The notes beneath the pieces were generated by a model that was given only the letters and a program-made list of their open reading frames with translations, was not told the origin of the DNA and did no database searches. A stretch of 64,000 bases of DNA from Pseudomarimonas salicorniae (GTDB lineage Bacteria; Pseudomonadota; Gammaproteobacteria; Xanthomonadales; Xanthomonadaceae): NCBI RefSeq assembly GCF_023156535.1, contig NZ_JALNMH010000004.1, positions 1 through 64,000 on the forward strand. Direction: 5' to 3'. Made by a program: the position numbers and the translations under genes. Below, piece after piece: positions 32,550-43,020 of this stretch (position 1 is its first letter; each line of letters begins with the position of its first letter).

Positions 32550-33751
32550 ACCAGGCGGCCGACGCGGCGGGGCGCTTTTGCCGCGTCGATCCGCTGTTCA
32601 TCGAATGCGGGCAGCGGGTGTTCTTCGATCCTGCGGCCCTGTTCCAAGGCGAGGTGAACCTGGGGCCGCAGGCGGTGCTCCGGGCCTGGCGACCCGGGCG
32701 TACGACTCCGATCGAGATCGATGGCGAAGAGGCCGCGGTGCTCGCGGCACTGGCCCCGACGACGCCTCGCCCACTGCCGGACTGGCTGTCCGGCGAACGC
32801 CGCGTGGCCGTCATTCGCAGGCTAGCCGACCTCGGACTGATGGCCTGCGATCCGATCACCGACCCGGCACTCGAGGACTGGTGGACGCCGGCCGCGCTAT
32901 ACCACTTCGGCTCGCGCTGGGACGGCGTCCTGGCCCGCGATGACGTGCCCACCGACACCGCCTCGTCGCAGGATGCGTTCGCCCGCAGCCGGATGCAGTT
33001 CGAGGCGCTGGCCGCGCGCAAGGGACCAGCGCCCGACCATCGCCTGCGGCATGGCGAGGAAGTCGGGGCTGTCGATCTGCCCGGCCACGCAAGGGACGAG
33101 TTCGACAACCTGCTGCAGGCCAGAGAAACCCACCGGCTGTTCCGCACCGACCGCTCCCTGTCGCTGGAACAGGTGGCAGGGCTTCTGCGCCGCAGTTTCG
33201 GCGTGATCGGCGAGGCAGCGCTCGGGGGCGGACTGACCGCCCTGCGCAAAAGCGTGCCGTCTGGCGGCGGGATGCACCCGATCGAGGCCTATGTCCTGGC
33301 AGTCGACGTCGAGGGCCTGGCGGCAGGCTGGTACCACTATCGCGCGGACCAGCACCGTCTGGCGCCGATCCGTCACCTTGGCGTGGCCGAGGCCCGGGAG
33401 CGGGTCTGCGTCTACGGCGCCGGACAGCGCTACTTCGCCAGCGCGCCCCTGCTGGTCGCGCTCGCGCCACGCTTTCCCCGCCATCACTGGAAATACCCGC
33501 AGCACCCCAAGGCGCTGCGGGTGATCCTTCTGGAAGCCGGGCATCTCGGCCAGACCTTCTACCTCGCCGCCACCCACGAAGGCCTTGGCGCCTTTCTCAC
33601 CTGCGCGATCAACGAGGCCGACCTCGACCGCGACCTCGGTCTGGATGGCGTGGGCCAGGGTTGCATCGCGCTGATGGGTGCCGGCTGGCCCAGCGACGAG
33701 GGCGCCGCGCTTCGCCTTTCGCACTACGTCAAGCACCGATCGGATCGCTGA
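32546..33751 (+). CDS. SagB-like flavin dehydrogenase (putative peptide maturation dehydrogenase), copy 2
   Basis: The 401-residue protein starts with GTG at 32546, overlapping the peptide stop. The longer open frame upstream is the peptide gene and its flank read out of frame. Landmarks align with copy 1: RETHRLFRTDR, PSGGGMHPIEAYVLA, GWYHYRADQHRL, FASAPLLVALAPR, HWKYPQHPKALR, LEAGHLGQTFYLAATHEGLG and CAINEADLDRDLGLD. The N-terminal ~170 residues (FIECGQRVFFD...) correspond to the same region of copy 1. FMN-dependent dehydrogenation of the coupled peptide is the likely role, by family. It converges on the cyclase-like gene. Confidence 0.84.
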   Translation: MNQAADAAGRFCRVDPLFIECGQRVFFDPAALFQGEVNLGPQAVLRAWRPGRTTPIEIDGEEAAVLAALAPTTPRPLPDWLSGERRVAVIRRLADLGLMACDPITDPALEDWWTPAALYHFGSRWDGVLARDDVPTDTASSQDAFARSRMQFEALAARKGPAPDHRLRHGEEVGAVDLPGHARDEFDNLLQARETHRLFRTDRSLSLEQVAGLLRRSFGVIGEAALGGGLTALRKSVPSGGGMHPIEAYVLAVDVEGLAAGWYHYRADQHRLAPIRHLGVAEARERVCVYGAGQRYFASAPLLVALAPRFPRHHWKYPQHPKALRVILLEAGHLGQTFYLAATHEGLGAFLTCAINEADLDRDLGLDGVGQGCIALMGAGWPSDEGAALRLSHYVKHRSDR

Positions 33752-33803
33752 CCCGACTGCCGGAGTGCCGCACACGTCCACATCGCGCTGCCGGGGGAGC
33801 GAC

Positions 33804-36305
33804 TCAGACCCAGCCGCGCAAGCGACGCCAGAACATCAGATTCGGCAACTGCAGCGAGAAATAGTTGTAGGACTCTCCGAGGCCCTCGTGGAGCCGACGC
33901 GAGAGGGTGGCGGCGCGGTCGCCGATTGCTTCGCCACGGGACAGGCGCGCCTCAAGCTCCAGCTCGTGGGACAGGAACAGGGGCGCCCTCAGCCGCGACT
34001 CCTCCGCCGCCAACACCGCCTCGTCATGGCGCCCGGCCCGCTGGGCCTGCCAGCCCTCGCTCAGCCGTTGCAAGGCCTGCAGCAGCGGGTAAGCGCGCCA
34101 GCGGCCGTCAAGGGTGGCCAGCGGCGCCACCGCCGCGCCCTGCTCCGGCCAGACTTCCCGCGCCGACACCAGCGCAAGCATCAGGGCGTCGGCTCGAGGC
34201 ACCAACATCGCCCCGCCGACGTCGGCCTCGATCTGCTCCCGCAGGAGATCAAGCAACAGCGAGAAAGCGCGCCGTGCCGGAGCCTGGTCGCCGCTGGCGA
34301 TCGCGGCATGGAGCTCCGCTCGATGAGCCACCAGGCCGGCCGCCGGGAAGTCCCACTCCGTGCTGCGACGTTCCAGGGCAGCCCCCAGGCGGCGCGCAGC
34401 CTCCAGATCGCCCCGGTGCACCGCATGCAGGACGGCAGCCTCGACGCGCTCGGTTTCCAGCGAGGGTGTCTGTGCATCCTGGGCAAAGCGCTCGATCAGC
34501 TCTGCCGCCGCGGCGCTGTCGCCCCGTACCAGGAACAGTCGCAGCAGGCCCCAGTGGATCGGATTGCCCTCCAGCTCGAGCGCCTCCTGCAGGCTGGTCG
34601 CCGCCGCATCCATCTCGCCCAGGGCAAGCTGCATGTAGCCCAGGTTGTGCAGGGCCCTTGAACGCCAGGGGTGTGACAGCTTGACCACCTGACGTTGCAC
34701 CGCCAGTGCGTCGCCAGGTTGGCCGTAGTGGCTCCACGCCAGCCACGCCACGTTGTTGCCGGCTGCCATATCGTCGGGGAAGGCCGCGTACATGGCAGTC
34801 CAGCGGGCCCGCATCAGCTCGGGCGTGGTGGTGTTGGATAGAGCGGCCTCGACGTACATCTGCTCGCGCCGGGTGAGCCGATCGCTGCGCTCGATCGCCG
34901 CCCGCCAGTTCGACTCGGCCCTGCGTTGATCGATTCGGAACAGCATCTGCACCGTACCCAGCTTGGCCAGTGCACTGGCGAAGTCGGGATCGATGTCGAT
35001 CGCCTGCTGCAGCAGGGCTGCGGCCTCCAACGGCTTGCGGTCGCGGACCTTGAGTTCGGCCTCCGAGTAAAGCCGCAGGGCAGTGAGGTCGGTGGTGGTC
35101 ACCTTGGCCAGCGGCCGCGAGTCGGCGACGATGGCCTCGATCGACTCACCGAGGCTGGTCCGCACGGCGGCCGCCAGGTCGTCCAGCGCGCGGGTCAGGC
35201 TCTCGGCGCTGGGCATGGCGACGTCGACGCTGTGCACCAGGCGGTTCTTCCACGGGTCGATCACCGTGCAGGACAGGCGCAGGCCGATGTCGATGCTCGA
35301 CACCGCCGGCATTACCAGCGCCTTGGCCTGCTCGCGCTGGGCCACCTCGATGGCCAGCGAGCGGTCGGTCAGCTGCTCGACGTCGCTGCGCATCCTCCGC
35401 AGCGTCTCGCGCACCGCTTCGCCATTGAGCACATAGGCGAAGCGCGATTGCTCCAGGGCGATGCGGAAGGCGGTGCCCAGCACCTGGGCCAGCGAGGCAT
35501 CGCCCACCGAGTCCATCCAGTCGGCCAGCACAAGCCAGCCGGTCTTGGGAAACTCAAAGCGCGTGTAGCGATACCAGGCCACTCCGCCGGCCGGCAGGGC
35601 CACGCTGGCCGCCAGCGCAGCGCCGCCGCGCAGCAGGCGCCTTCGTGACTCGCGGCGCAGTGAGACCACCTTGCTGTTCTCCAGCGGCTCGCGCGGCCGC
35701 ACCGCGCCGCGGACCAGCACCTCGTGCACCTCGATCGGCAGGTCGACACCCTTGAGCCGGAAGCGGCCGTGGGCGATCCAGTCCAGATCCCCGATCTCGG
35801 CACGGTGCTCGGCGCAGGCCGCCTCCGCCACCTCGCGGGCTGCGGTGCTGATCAGGATCTGTCCCCCGTGGGCAGCGCTCATCAGGCGCGCCGCGATCGG
35901 CTTGCCGACCCCGCTCACCTCGACCGGCTTGGCGCCGCGCGCGACGTCCTCCGGCTCGTGCCGTGTGAGGTAGACCTCGGCCCAGTGGATGCCGACCTTC
36001 GACTTCAGCGCCACCCCACTCCGCCGCGACAGGCCATCCAGTTCGCGCTGGTAGTCGAGGGCAAAGGCTACCGCCTGCCAGGGTTGTTCGAAGACGAACA
36101 GGAATCCATCGCTGCGGTCGATCTCCTGGCCGCCGTGATACCGGGCAAGGCGCCGCGCGCCCTCCTCCTCCGTGCTCAGCAACTGGGTCGCCTCGTACTC
36201 ACCCAGCCGGGCGAACAGCTCCGTGCTGTCGACCAGGTCGGTCACCAGCAGGGCGCAGCGGACGCTGTGAGCGGCGCGCGTAGCTTCGGCGAGCAGGGAG
36301 AGCAT
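33804..36305 (-). CDS. Class III nucleotide-cyclase-like membrane protein with TPR region (peptide modification system cyclase), copy 2
   Basis: This 833-residue paralogue of the protein at 26757-29279 has the same order: cyclase homology domain (about 15-200), one membrane helix (about 223-246), then an extracytoplasmic TPR-like part. Metal aspartates D23 (TDLVDST) and D66 (DRSDGFLFVF) are present. The transition-state asparagine is replaced by proline (P136 in GVGKPIAARL), with R140 kept. Loss of that asparagine in both copies is a family feature, not a random change. The short 52-base gap to the convergent dehydrogenase gene fits one compact module. It may bind nucleotide or signal rather than cyclise it. 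Confidence 0.83.
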   Translation of the reverse strand: MLSLLAEATRAAHSVRCALLVTDLVDSTELFARLGEYEATQLLSTEEEGARRLARYHGGQEIDRSDGFLFVFEQPWQAVAFALDYQRELDGLSRRSGVALKSKVGIHWAEVYLTRHEPEDVARGAKPVEVSGVGKPIAARLMSAAHGGQILISTAAREVAEAACAEHRAEIGDLDWIAHGRFRLKGVDLPIEVHEVLVRGAVRPREPLENSKVVSLRRESRRRLLRGGAALAASVALPAGGVAWYRYTRFEFPKTGWLVLADWMDSVGDASLAQVLGTAFRIALEQSRFAYVLNGEAVRETLRRMRSDVEQLTDRSLAIEVAQREQAKALVMPAVSSIDIGLRLSCTVIDPWKNRLVHSVDVAMPSAESLTRALDDLAAAVRTSLGESIEAIVADSRPLAKVTTTDLTALRLYSEAELKVRDRKPLEAAALLQQAIDIDPDFASALAKLGTVQMLFRIDQRRAESNWRAAIERSDRLTRREQMYVEAALSNTTTPELMRARWTAMYAAFPDDMAAGNNVAWLAWSHYGQPGDALAVQRQVVKLSHPWRSRALHNLGYMQLALGEMDAAATSLQEALELEGNPIHWGLLRLFLVRGDSAAAAELIERFAQDAQTPSLETERVEAAVLHAVHRGDLEAARRLGAALERRSTEWDFPAAGLVAHRAELHAAIASGDQAPARRAFSLLLDLLREQIEADVGGAMLVPRADALMLALVSAREVWPEQGAAVAPLATLDGRWRAYPLLQALQRLSEGWQAQRAGRHDEAVLAAEESRLRAPLFLSHELELEARLSRGEAIGDRAATLSRRLHEGLGESYNYFSLQLPNLMFWRRLRGWV

Positions 36306-36458
36306 CAGGACACCTGGAACCCAGTCAGCACAATGAGTGTAAGTGTTTCGAATCGCCCCACCAAAAGGGGTTTTAGGTTTTCCGTTCGAGAGTCGATCCC
36401 CGCCCCCGGATGTCGCCCCGGAAGACCGTGAGCGGCCTGGTTCCGCATTGGCTGACGC

Positions 36459-37493
36459 TCAGCCCTGGGCCAGCTTCCAGCCCAACTCCGCCACCGGCCG
36501 GGCCAGCTTTCCGGTCTCCACGGCCTGGGCGCTGCTCGCCGTGCCCTGTTCGGCGCGCCGGGCGATGCCCTGGGCAATCCCGGCGAGGCGGAACAGGTTG
36601 TAGGCAAGATAGAACGGCATGTCCGGGATGCCCCCGTCGCGGCCGGTGGCCCGGCAGTAGTCGGCGATGTAGCCGGACAGACGCGGAATGCCCAGCGCCT
36701 CGATATCGAGCCCGGCGAGGCCGCGCATGATCCCGGGCGGAGTGAACCAGGCAAGGCAATGGTAGGCGAAGTCCGCAAGCGGATGCCCCAGGGTGGACAG
36801 CTCCCAGTCGAGCACGGCGATCACCCGCGGCTCATCGGGGTGGAACACCAGGTTGTCGATGCGGAAGTCGCCATGGACGATGCGCGTCGCGTCGTCGTCG
36901 GGGATGCGGGTCGGCAGCCACTCGATCAGCCGCTCCATCGCCTCGATGGTGCCGGTCTCGGCGGCCCGGTACTGCTTGGTCCAGCGGCCGATCTGGCGAG
37001 CGAAGTAGTTGCCCGACGCCCCGTAATCGGCGAGGCCCACGGACTCGGGGTCGACCCGGTGCAAGGCGGAGACCGTGCGGTTCATGGCCGCGTAGATCGC
37101 GCCCCGTTCGGCGGGATCCAGTTCGGGCAGCGCCGAATTCCAGAAGATCCGACCCTCGACCCGTTCCATGATGTAGAACATGCGACCCAGCACCGACTCG
37201 TCCTCGCATAGGGCGTGGACCCGCGGCACCGGCACGTCGGTGCCGGCCAGCGCCGCCAGCACGCGGTACTCGCGCTCGATGGCGTGTGCGGACGGCAGAA
37301 GCTGCGACACCGGCCCCGGCTTGCTGCGCAGGACCAGCCGATGGCTGGGCGACTCCAGGGCGAAGGTCGGGTTGGACTGGCCGCCCTTGAACTTCTCGAG
37401 GCGCACCGGCCCCTCGAACCCGGGAAGCATCCCGGCCAGCCAGCGGGCCAGCGCATCCGTATCGAGGGTGGAGTGGGCGGCGGTCTCGCTCAT
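36459..37493 (-). CDS. Aminoglycoside-phosphotransferase-like kinase (ACAD10/11-type phosphotransferase)
   Basis: A 344-residue protein of the APH/choline kinase fold. The catalytic loop is HGDFRIDNLVFHPDEP, followed by the metal-binding VLDWELSTLGHPLADFAY. The N-terminal GGQSNPTFAL is the nucleotide-binding loop. This subtype resembles the kinase part of ACAD10/ACAD11 and is often linked to acyl-CoA dehydrogenases that use 4-hydroxy fatty acids, but no such dehydrogenase is adjacent. Antibiotic resistance is not suggested. It lies 73 bases downstream of ispH. Confidence 0.83.
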   Translation of the reverse strand: MSETAAHSTLDTDALARWLAGMLPGFEGPVRLEKFKGGQSNPTFALESPSHRLVLRSKPGPVSQLLPSAHAIEREYRVLAALAGTDVPVPRVHALCEDESVLGRMFYIMERVEGRIFWNSALPELDPAERGAIYAAMNRTVSALHRVDPESVGLADYGASGNYFARQIGRWTKQYRAAETGTIEAMERLIEWLPTRIPDDDATRIVHGDFRIDNLVFHPDEPRVIAVLDWELSTLGHPLADFAYHCLAWFTPPGIMRGLAGLDIEALGIPRLSGYIADYCRATGRDGGIPDMPFYLAYNLFRLAGIAQGIARRAEQGTASSAQAVETGKLARPVAELGWKLAQG

Positions 37494-37566
37494 CGATGCA
37501 CCTTGCTTCGGGCCGGGCTGCGAGCCTAACAGCCCGGACGCGTCGCTGCCGCGCCCGGAGAATCGA

Positions 37567-38520
37567 TCAGACCAGCACGATGGGGACGCGCAGCTCGCGC
37601 GGCAGGGCGAAGGTCATGTTCTCAGGCTCGCCGCGCATCTCGCGCACGCTGCCGCCGCCGAGTTCACGGACCCGCTCGATGACGCCGCGCACCAGCACCT
37701 CCGGCGCCGAGGCGCCCGCGGTGACGCCGACAGCGCGCCGGCCCTCGAACCAGGATGGATCGACATGTTCGGCCCCGTCGATCAGGTAGGCAGTGGCCCC
37801 CTGCTTCTCGGCCAGCTCGCGCAGGCGGTTGGAATTGGAGCTGTTCACCGAACCGACCACCAGCACCAGGTCGCACTCGGCGGCCAGCTCGCGCACCGCG
37901 TCCTGGCGGTTCTGGGTGGCGTAGCAGATGTCGTCCTTGCGCGGCCCCTCGATGGCCGGGAAGCGTTTACGCAGGGCGGCGATGATCTCGAGCGTGTCGT
38001 CGACCGACAGCGTGGTCTGGGTGGTGAAGGCGAGGTTCTCCGGCTGGCCGACCTCCAGCGTGGCGACATCGTCTACGTCTTCCACGAGATAGATCGCGCC
38101 GCGGGCCCCGTCCTTCAGCCACTGGCCCATGGTGCCCTCGACCTCGGGGTGGCCGGCGTGGCCGATCAGCACCACGTCGCGCCCGGCGCGGCAGTGGCGC
38201 ACCACTTCCATGTGGACCTTGGTCACCAGCGGGCAGGTGGCGTCGAACACCTTCAGGCCGCGCGATTCGGCTTCGCGGCGCACCGCCTGTGGGACACCGT
38301 GGGCGCTGAAGATCACCGTCGCCCCGTCGGGCACCGCATCCAGCTCCTCGACGAACACCGCGCCCCGGGCGCGCAGGTCCTCGACCACGAATCGGTTGTG
38401 CACCACCTCGTGGCGAACGTAGATCGGCGCGCCGAACAGCTCCAGCGCGCGGTTGACGATCTCGATGGCGCGGTCGACACCGGCGCAGAAGCCGCGCGGG
38501 TTGGCCAGGACGATGTCCAA
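37567..38520 (-). CDS. ispH: 4-hydroxy-3-methylbut-2-enyl diphosphate reductase
   Basis: The last enzyme of the MEP isoprenoid pathway, 317 residues. The three cluster-binding cysteines are in [13 protein letters not shown] (C12), [11 protein letters not shown] (about C96) and [13 protein letters not shown] with the preceding [10 protein letters not shown] region (about C197). SAHGVPQAV and [12 protein letters not shown] are family signatures. The ATG lies 1 base after the lspA stop, giving the conserved lspA-ispH pair. It supplies precursors used by ispB, located elsewhere in the window. Confidence 0.96.
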   Translation of the reverse strand: MDIVLANPRGFCAGVDRAIEIVNRALELFGAPIYVRHEVVHNRFVVEDLRARGAVFVEELDAVPDGATVIFSAHGVPQAVRREAESRGLKVFDATCPLVTKVHMEVVRHCRAGRDVVLIGHAGHPEVEGTMGQWLKDGARGAIYLVEDVDDVATLEVGQPENLAFTTQTTLSVDDTLEIIAALRKRFPAIEGPRKDDICYATQNRQDAVRELAAECDLVLVVGSVNSSNSNRLRELAEKQGATAYLIDGAEHVDPSWFEGRRAVGVTAGASAPEVLVRGVIERVRELGGGSVREMRGEPENMTFALPRELRVPIVLV

Positions 38521-38521
38521 C

Positions 38522-39013
38522 TTAGTTCTCCTTGGGCCGATGCCCGAAGCCCAGAACGATCAGGGCAATGGCGCCGACCACGATGGCCGAGTCGGCGATA
38601 TTGAAGGCCGGCCAGTGGTGGCCCTGCCAGTGCCAGTCGATGAAGTCGACCACGTAGCCGAAGCGCACCCGGTCGACCAGGTTGCCCAGCGCGCCGCCGA
38701 TGATCAGGGCGAAGGGCAGCGCATTGCGCCAATCACCGCGCGGCGTGCGCAGCAGCCAGAAGGTCAGCAGGCCGCTGATGCCGATGGCCAGCGCGGCAAA
38801 GAACCAGCGCTGCCAGCCGTCGGCGTCAGCGAGGAAGCTGAACGCCGCCCCCGTATTGTAGGCCAGCGTCCAGCTCCACAGGCCCTCGATGAAGACCACC
38901 GGTTCACCATAGGTCAGGTGATCGAGCGCCAGCTGCTTGGTCCACAGGTCGAGGATCAGGACCACGGCCGACAGCAGCAGCCAGATCGCGGCGCTGGGGC
39001 GTGGCCTCGTCAT
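38522..39013 (-). CDS. lspA: Prolipoprotein signal peptidase II
   Basis: An inner-membrane aspartyl peptidase of 163 residues with four predicted helices. The catalytic aspartates are in [15 protein letters not shown] and FNIADSAI, and NTGAAFSFL is conserved. It processes lipoproteins such as the amidase at 17703. An alpha repeat (39033-39129) lies just upstream, separating it from ileS in the same direction. Confidence 0.96.
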   Translation of the reverse strand: MTRPRPSAAIWLLLSAVVLILDLWTKQLALDHLTYGEPVVFIEGLWSWTLAYNTGAAFSFLADADGWQRWFFAALAIGISGLLTFWLLRTPRGDWRNALPFALIIGGALGNLVDRVRFGYVVDFIDWHWQGHHWPAFNIADSAIVVGAIALIVLGFGHRPKEN

Positions 39014-39032
39014 GCGTGTAGCCCCCGCTCAT

Positions 39033-39129
39033 GTAGGAGCCAGCTTGCTGGCGAACATGGCACTACATCTGACGGAGTCTGCTGGATCTGGCCGCGTAGG
39101 GGGGCGGTCGCCAGCAAGCTGGCTCCTAC
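39033..39129. repeat. Alpha palindrome, copy G
   Basis: Arms GTAGGAGCCAGCTTGCTGGC (39033) and CGCCAGCAAGCTGGCTCCTA (ends 39129) flank a 50-base centre. It lies between the ileS stop and the lspA start, so in the ileS-lspA mRNA it would be an intercistronic hairpin able to slow 3' decay of the upstream part. Confidence 0.85.
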
Positions 39130-39161
39130 AGGGGAGGTCGAGGTGGCTCGACGCATCGGCA

Positions 39162-42038
39162 TCAGAACCATTTCCGCGTCTCGCCGAAGCCGACCACGTT
39201 GTCGACGCAGCGGCCGCACAGCTCCGGATGGTCGCGCTGCGGATCCTCGGCATCGCGATGGCTGCCGACGTCGGCGCGGTAGTGCCAGCAGCGCACGCAC
39301 TTGGCGTGCTCCGAGGCGGTGGCCATGGCGTAGGCCTCGATGCCCTCGGCGCGCTGGGCGCCAGCCGGCTTTTCGGCCAGCGGGTGCAGGCGGACCTCGG
39401 AGGTGATGAACACGAAGCGCAGCTCCTCGGCCATCGGCGCCAACCGCGAGCGCAGCGCCTCGTCGACGTAGAGGTCGACCTCGGCCTCGAGCGAGGCGCC
39501 GAGCACCCCGCTGGCGCGCATCGGCTCCATCACCCGCGTGGCCGCCTCGCGAAGGGCCAGCACCTGCTGCATCAGCCCTGCGTCGACCGGCGAATCCTCG
39601 CGCAGCGGGGCAACGCCCTCGTACCAGGTAGCGAACAGCACATTCTCCTCGCGGGTGCCCGGCAGGTGGCTCCACACCTCGTCGGCGGTGAAGCTGAGGA
39701 TCGGGGCCAACCAGCGGGTCAGCGCCTGGGCGATGTGGTACATCGCGGTCTGCGCAGAGCGCCGGCCGCGGGAGTTCTCCGGCATGGTGTAGAGCCGGTC
39801 CTTGGTCACATCGAGGTACAGCGAGCCGAGTTCGACGCTGCAGTAGTTGCCGAGCCGCTGGACCACGCCGGCGAAGTCGTAGCGCAGGTAGCAGGCGGCG
39901 ATCTCCTGCTGCAGGGCATGCGCGCGAGCCACCGCCCAGCGGTCGAGAAAGACCATGTCGTCGAGATGCACCGCATGCTGCTTCGGCTCGAAGCCATGCA
40001 GGTTGCCGAGCAGGAAGCGGCAGGTGTTGCGGATGCGGCGGTACAGGTCGGCGCTGCGCTTGAGGATCTCCTGCGACAGCGACATCTCGTAGCAGTAGTC
40101 CGTGGAGGCGATCCACAGGCGCAGGATGTCGGCGCCGAGGGTCTTGATGACCTCCTGCGGCGAGACCACGTTGCCCAGCGACTTGGACATCTTGCGGCCC
40201 TTCTCATCCACGGTGAAGCCATGGGTGAGGACCTGCTTGTAGGGCGCGGCGCCGTCCATCGCCACGGCGGTCAGCAGCGAGCTCTGGAACCAGCCGCGAT
40301 GCTGGTCGGAACCCTCGAGGTACAGATCGGCCGGCTTGCCCATCCCGCGCGCAGCCAGCACTGCCTCATGGGTGACGCCGGAGTCGAACCAGACATCGAG
40401 GATGTCGGTGACCTTGTCGTAGTCGGCGGCCTCGTTGCCAAGCAGGTCGGCGGCCTCCAGCTGGTACCAGGCATCCACCCCGCCCTGCTCGATGCGCTGG
40501 GCGACCTGCTCCATCAGTTCCACCGAACGCGGATGCGGCTCGCCGGAGACCTTGTGCACGAACAGCGCGATCGGCACGCCCCAGGTGCGCTGGCGCGAGA
40601 TGCACCAGTCCGGGCGGCCTTCGATCATTGAGCGGATGCGGGCCTCACCCCACTCGGGGAACCAGCCCTTGTTGCGACCGATTTCGGCGATGGCCTTGAG
40701 CGCATCCTCGCGCAGCCCTGCCTGCTCCATCGAGATGAACCACTGCGGCGTCGCGCGGAAGGCGACCGGCGTCTTGTGCCGCCAGCAGTGCGGATAGCTG
40801 TGCTGCAGCGCGCTGCTTGCCAGCAGCACGCCGCGCTCGCGCAGCAGCTCGATGATCGAGTCGTTGGCCTTCCAGATGAACTGGCCTTCGACCATCGGCG
40901 TACCCGGCAGGTAGACGCCGTTGCCGCCGACCGGATTCATTTCCGGCGCGCTGTACTTCTCCAGCAGCCCGTAGACCTGGCCGACGGCGAAGTCTTCCTG
41001 TCCATGGCCGGGCGCGGTATGCACGGCGCCGGTGCCGTCCTCGGCGGAGACGTGATCACCGAGGATCAACGGAATCTCGCGCGGATAGAACGGATGCGCG
41101 GTCACGAAATGCTCAAGCGCCGAACCCTTCGAGCGACCCAGCACCTTCGGCTCGGCCACGCCATAGCGTGCCAGCGCCGGGCCAGCCAGCGGCTCGGCCA
41201 GCACCAGCAGGCGCGGCCCATTCGGGCCGGCCGGGCCCTCGACCAGCACGTAGTCCAGCTCGGGGCCGAGGCTGATGGCGAGGCTGGCCGGCAGGGTCCA
41301 CGGCGTGGTGGTCCAGATGGGCACCGCGACCTCGGTACCCGCCGGCAGCTCGACGCCGAACTTCGCCGCCAGCCCCGTGGCGTCCTTGGCCACATAGGCG
41401 ACGTCGATCTGCGGCGAGGTCTTGTCGGCGTATTCGATCTCGGCTTCGGCGAGCGCCGAGCCGCAGTCAAAGCACCAGTGCACCGGCTTGAAGCCTCGGC
41501 TGACGTGGCCGCGCGCATAGATCTTCGCCAGCGAGCGGACGATGTCGGCCTCGAAGCGGAAGTCCATGGTCCGATACGGATTGGCCCAGTCGCCGAGCAC
41601 GCCGAGGCGCTGGAAATCGGTGCTCTGCAGGGCGATCTGCTCGGCTGCGTACTCGCGGCATTTGGCGCGGAAGGCGGCGGCGTCGAGCTTGGCCCCGACC
41701 TTGCCGTGCTTCTTTTCCACCGCGTGCTCGATCGGCAGGCCGTGGCAGTCCCAGCCGGGCACGTAGGGCGCCTGGAAGCCGGCCATCAGCCGCGACTTGA
41801 CCGCCACGTCCTTGAGGATCTTGTTCACCGCATGGCCAAGGTGGATCACCCCGTTGGCGTAGGGCGGGCCGTCGTGGAGCACATAGCGCGGGCGGCCCTC
41901 GGTGCGGGCCATCACCTGCCCGTAGAGGCCGTCTTTCTGCCAGCGCTCGAGCGCAGCGGGCTCGCGCTTGGGCAGGTCTCCGCGCATCGGGAATTCGGTG
42001 GCGGGCAGGTGGATGGTCGGCTTGTAATCGTGGCTCAC
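39162..42038 (-). CDS. ileS: Isoleucyl-tRNA synthetase
   Basis: A class I tRNA synthetase of 958 residues, usual for bacteria. HLGHAVNK is the HIGH motif near the N terminus and [10 protein letters not shown] is the KMSKS motif. The editing domain lies between, and the C-terminal zinc site includes [12 protein letters not shown] and CGRC. The start is a GTG at 42038 (protein begins [15 protein letters not shown]) overlapping the ribF stop as GTGA; the long open frame further upstream is ribF and murJ in the wrong frame. Translational coupling with ribF is therefore expected. Confidence 0.94.
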   Translation of the reverse strand: MSHDYKPTIHLPATEFPMRGDLPKREPAALERWQKDGLYGQVMARTEGRPRYVLHDGPPYANGVIHLGHAVNKILKDVAVKSRLMAGFQAPYVPGWDCHGLPIEHAVEKKHGKVGAKLDAAAFRAKCREYAAEQIALQSTDFQRLGVLGDWANPYRTMDFRFEADIVRSLAKIYARGHVSRGFKPVHWCFDCGSALAEAEIEYADKTSPQIDVAYVAKDATGLAAKFGVELPAGTEVAVPIWTTTPWTLPASLAISLGPELDYVLVEGPAGPNGPRLLVLAEPLAGPALARYGVAEPKVLGRSKGSALEHFVTAHPFYPREIPLILGDHVSAEDGTGAVHTAPGHGQEDFAVGQVYGLLEKYSAPEMNPVGGNGVYLPGTPMVEGQFIWKANDSIIELLRERGVLLASSALQHSYPHCWRHKTPVAFRATPQWFISMEQAGLREDALKAIAEIGRNKGWFPEWGEARIRSMIEGRPDWCISRQRTWGVPIALFVHKVSGEPHPRSVELMEQVAQRIEQGGVDAWYQLEAADLLGNEAADYDKVTDILDVWFDSGVTHEAVLAARGMGKPADLYLEGSDQHRGWFQSSLLTAVAMDGAAPYKQVLTHGFTVDEKGRKMSKSLGNVVSPQEVIKTLGADILRLWIASTDYCYEMSLSQEILKRSADLYRRIRNTCRFLLGNLHGFEPKQHAVHLDDMVFLDRWAVARAHALQQEIAACYLRYDFAGVVQRLGNYCSVELGSLYLDVTKDRLYTMPENSRGRRSAQTAMYHIAQALTRWLAPILSFTADEVWSHLPGTREENVLFATWYEGVAPLREDSPVDAGLMQQVLALREAATRVMEPMRASGVLGASLEAEVDLYVDEALRSRLAPMAEELRFVFITSEVRLHPLAEKPAGAQRAEGIEAYAMATASEHAKCVRCWHYRADVGSHRDAEDPQRDHPELCGRCVDNVVGFGETRKWF

Positions 42039-43003
42039 GCGGATTTCCGGTCGACGTTGTTTGAAAGGGACGCTTGGGCAGCGAGGATCGCGCGAGCCTG
42101 GGCGGCGTCGCGGTGCATCTGCTCGGTCAGCGCCTCGAGTGATTCGAACTTCAGCTCGTCGCGTAGGCGGGCGACGAACTCGACCTCGATGCGCCGACCG
42201 TAGAGGTCGCCGTCGAAGTCGAAAAGGTGAGTCTCCAGCAGCGGCTCGACGCCATCCACCGTCGGCCGGGTGCCGAGGCTCGACACGGCCGGCCAGGGCC
42301 GCTCGCCGACCCCGTGGACCCGGGTGGCGAAGATGCCGGTCAATGCCGGGCGAACACCGGCCAGGCGCTGGTTTGCGGTCGGGTAGCCGAGCTCGCGGCC
42401 CAGCTGGCGACCGCGGATCACCTTGCCCGAGATGCTGTAGGGGCGACCCAGGGCACGCTCGACCGTATCGAAATCGCCGACTGCCAGCGCCGCGCGCACC
42501 GCCGAGCTGGAGACCCGCTGACCATCGATCTCGTGGGTCTCGATCGCCTCGGCCCGGAAGCCCAGCGTCTCGCCCATCTGCCGCAGCAGGGCGAGGTCGC
42601 CGCGTCGCTTGTGGCCGAACCGGAAGTCCTCGCCGACCCAGACCTCGGCGACCTGCCAGCGTCCGACCAGCACCCGGGTCACGAAGTCCTCGGCCGACAT
42701 CGAGGCCAGCCGCGCGTTGAACCGCAACAGGCCGACCAGATCGACGCCCATCGCCCGCAGGCGCTCGAAGCGGTCGCGAGCGGAGGCGACACGTGGCGGG
42801 GCTTCCGCGCCGAGCAGGAATTCGCGGGGCAGCGGATCGAAGCTGATCACACCGGCCAGCGCGCCGATCGAGCGGGCACGCGCAAGGGTATGCCGCACCA
42901 GCGCCTGATGCCCGACGTGCAGGCCATCGAAGGCGCCGATGCAGACCACGCTTGGTTGCGTTGCGAGGGGGCCGCCTTCGACGTCCCGGACCAGCCTGCT
43001 CAT
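42035..43003 (-). CDS. ribF: Bifunctional riboflavin kinase / FAD synthetase
   Basis: A 322-residue enzyme converting riboflavin to FMN and then FAD. The nucleotidyltransferase signature is [13 protein letters not shown] with [14 protein letters not shown], and the kinase domain has [14 protein letters not shown] and [17 protein letters not shown] box ends 7 bases before the ATG at 43003, and no ribosome site is visible, so the message may be leaderless. FMN made here would also serve the SagB-like enzymes of the window, but that link is only a cofactor argument. Confidence 0.95.
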   Translation of the reverse strand: MSRLVRDVEGGPLATQPSVVCIGAFDGLHVGHQALVRHTLARARSIGALAGVISFDPLPREFLLGAEAPPRVASARDRFERLRAMGVDLVGLLRFNARLASMSAEDFVTRVLVGRWQVAEVWVGEDFRFGHKRRGDLALLRQMGETLGFRAEAIETHEIDGQRVSSSAVRAALAVGDFDTVERALGRPYSISGKVIRGRQLGRELGYPTANQRLAGVRPALTGIFATRVHGVGERPWPAVSSLGTRPTVDGVEPLLETHLFDFDGDLYGRRIEVEFVARLRDELKFESLEALTEQMHRDAAQARAILAAQASLSNNVDRKSA

Positions 43004-43016
43004 CCGCTGGAGTATA
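43004..43016 (-). promoter_or_regulatory. Candidate leaderless promoter of ribF
   Basis: TATACT (43016-43011, minus strand) lies just after the murJ stop and is followed by CCAGCGG and the ATG. Spacing is the same as at ispB. No consensus -35 box is visible. Confidence 0.5.
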
Positions 43017-43020
43017 GCGG

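Noticed and set aside
36459-37493. Aminoglycoside resistance gene
   Set aside because: The APH fold is present, but the HGDFRIDN / VLDWELSTLG pattern fits ACAD10/11-type kinases. There is no mobile context or resistance neighbour.
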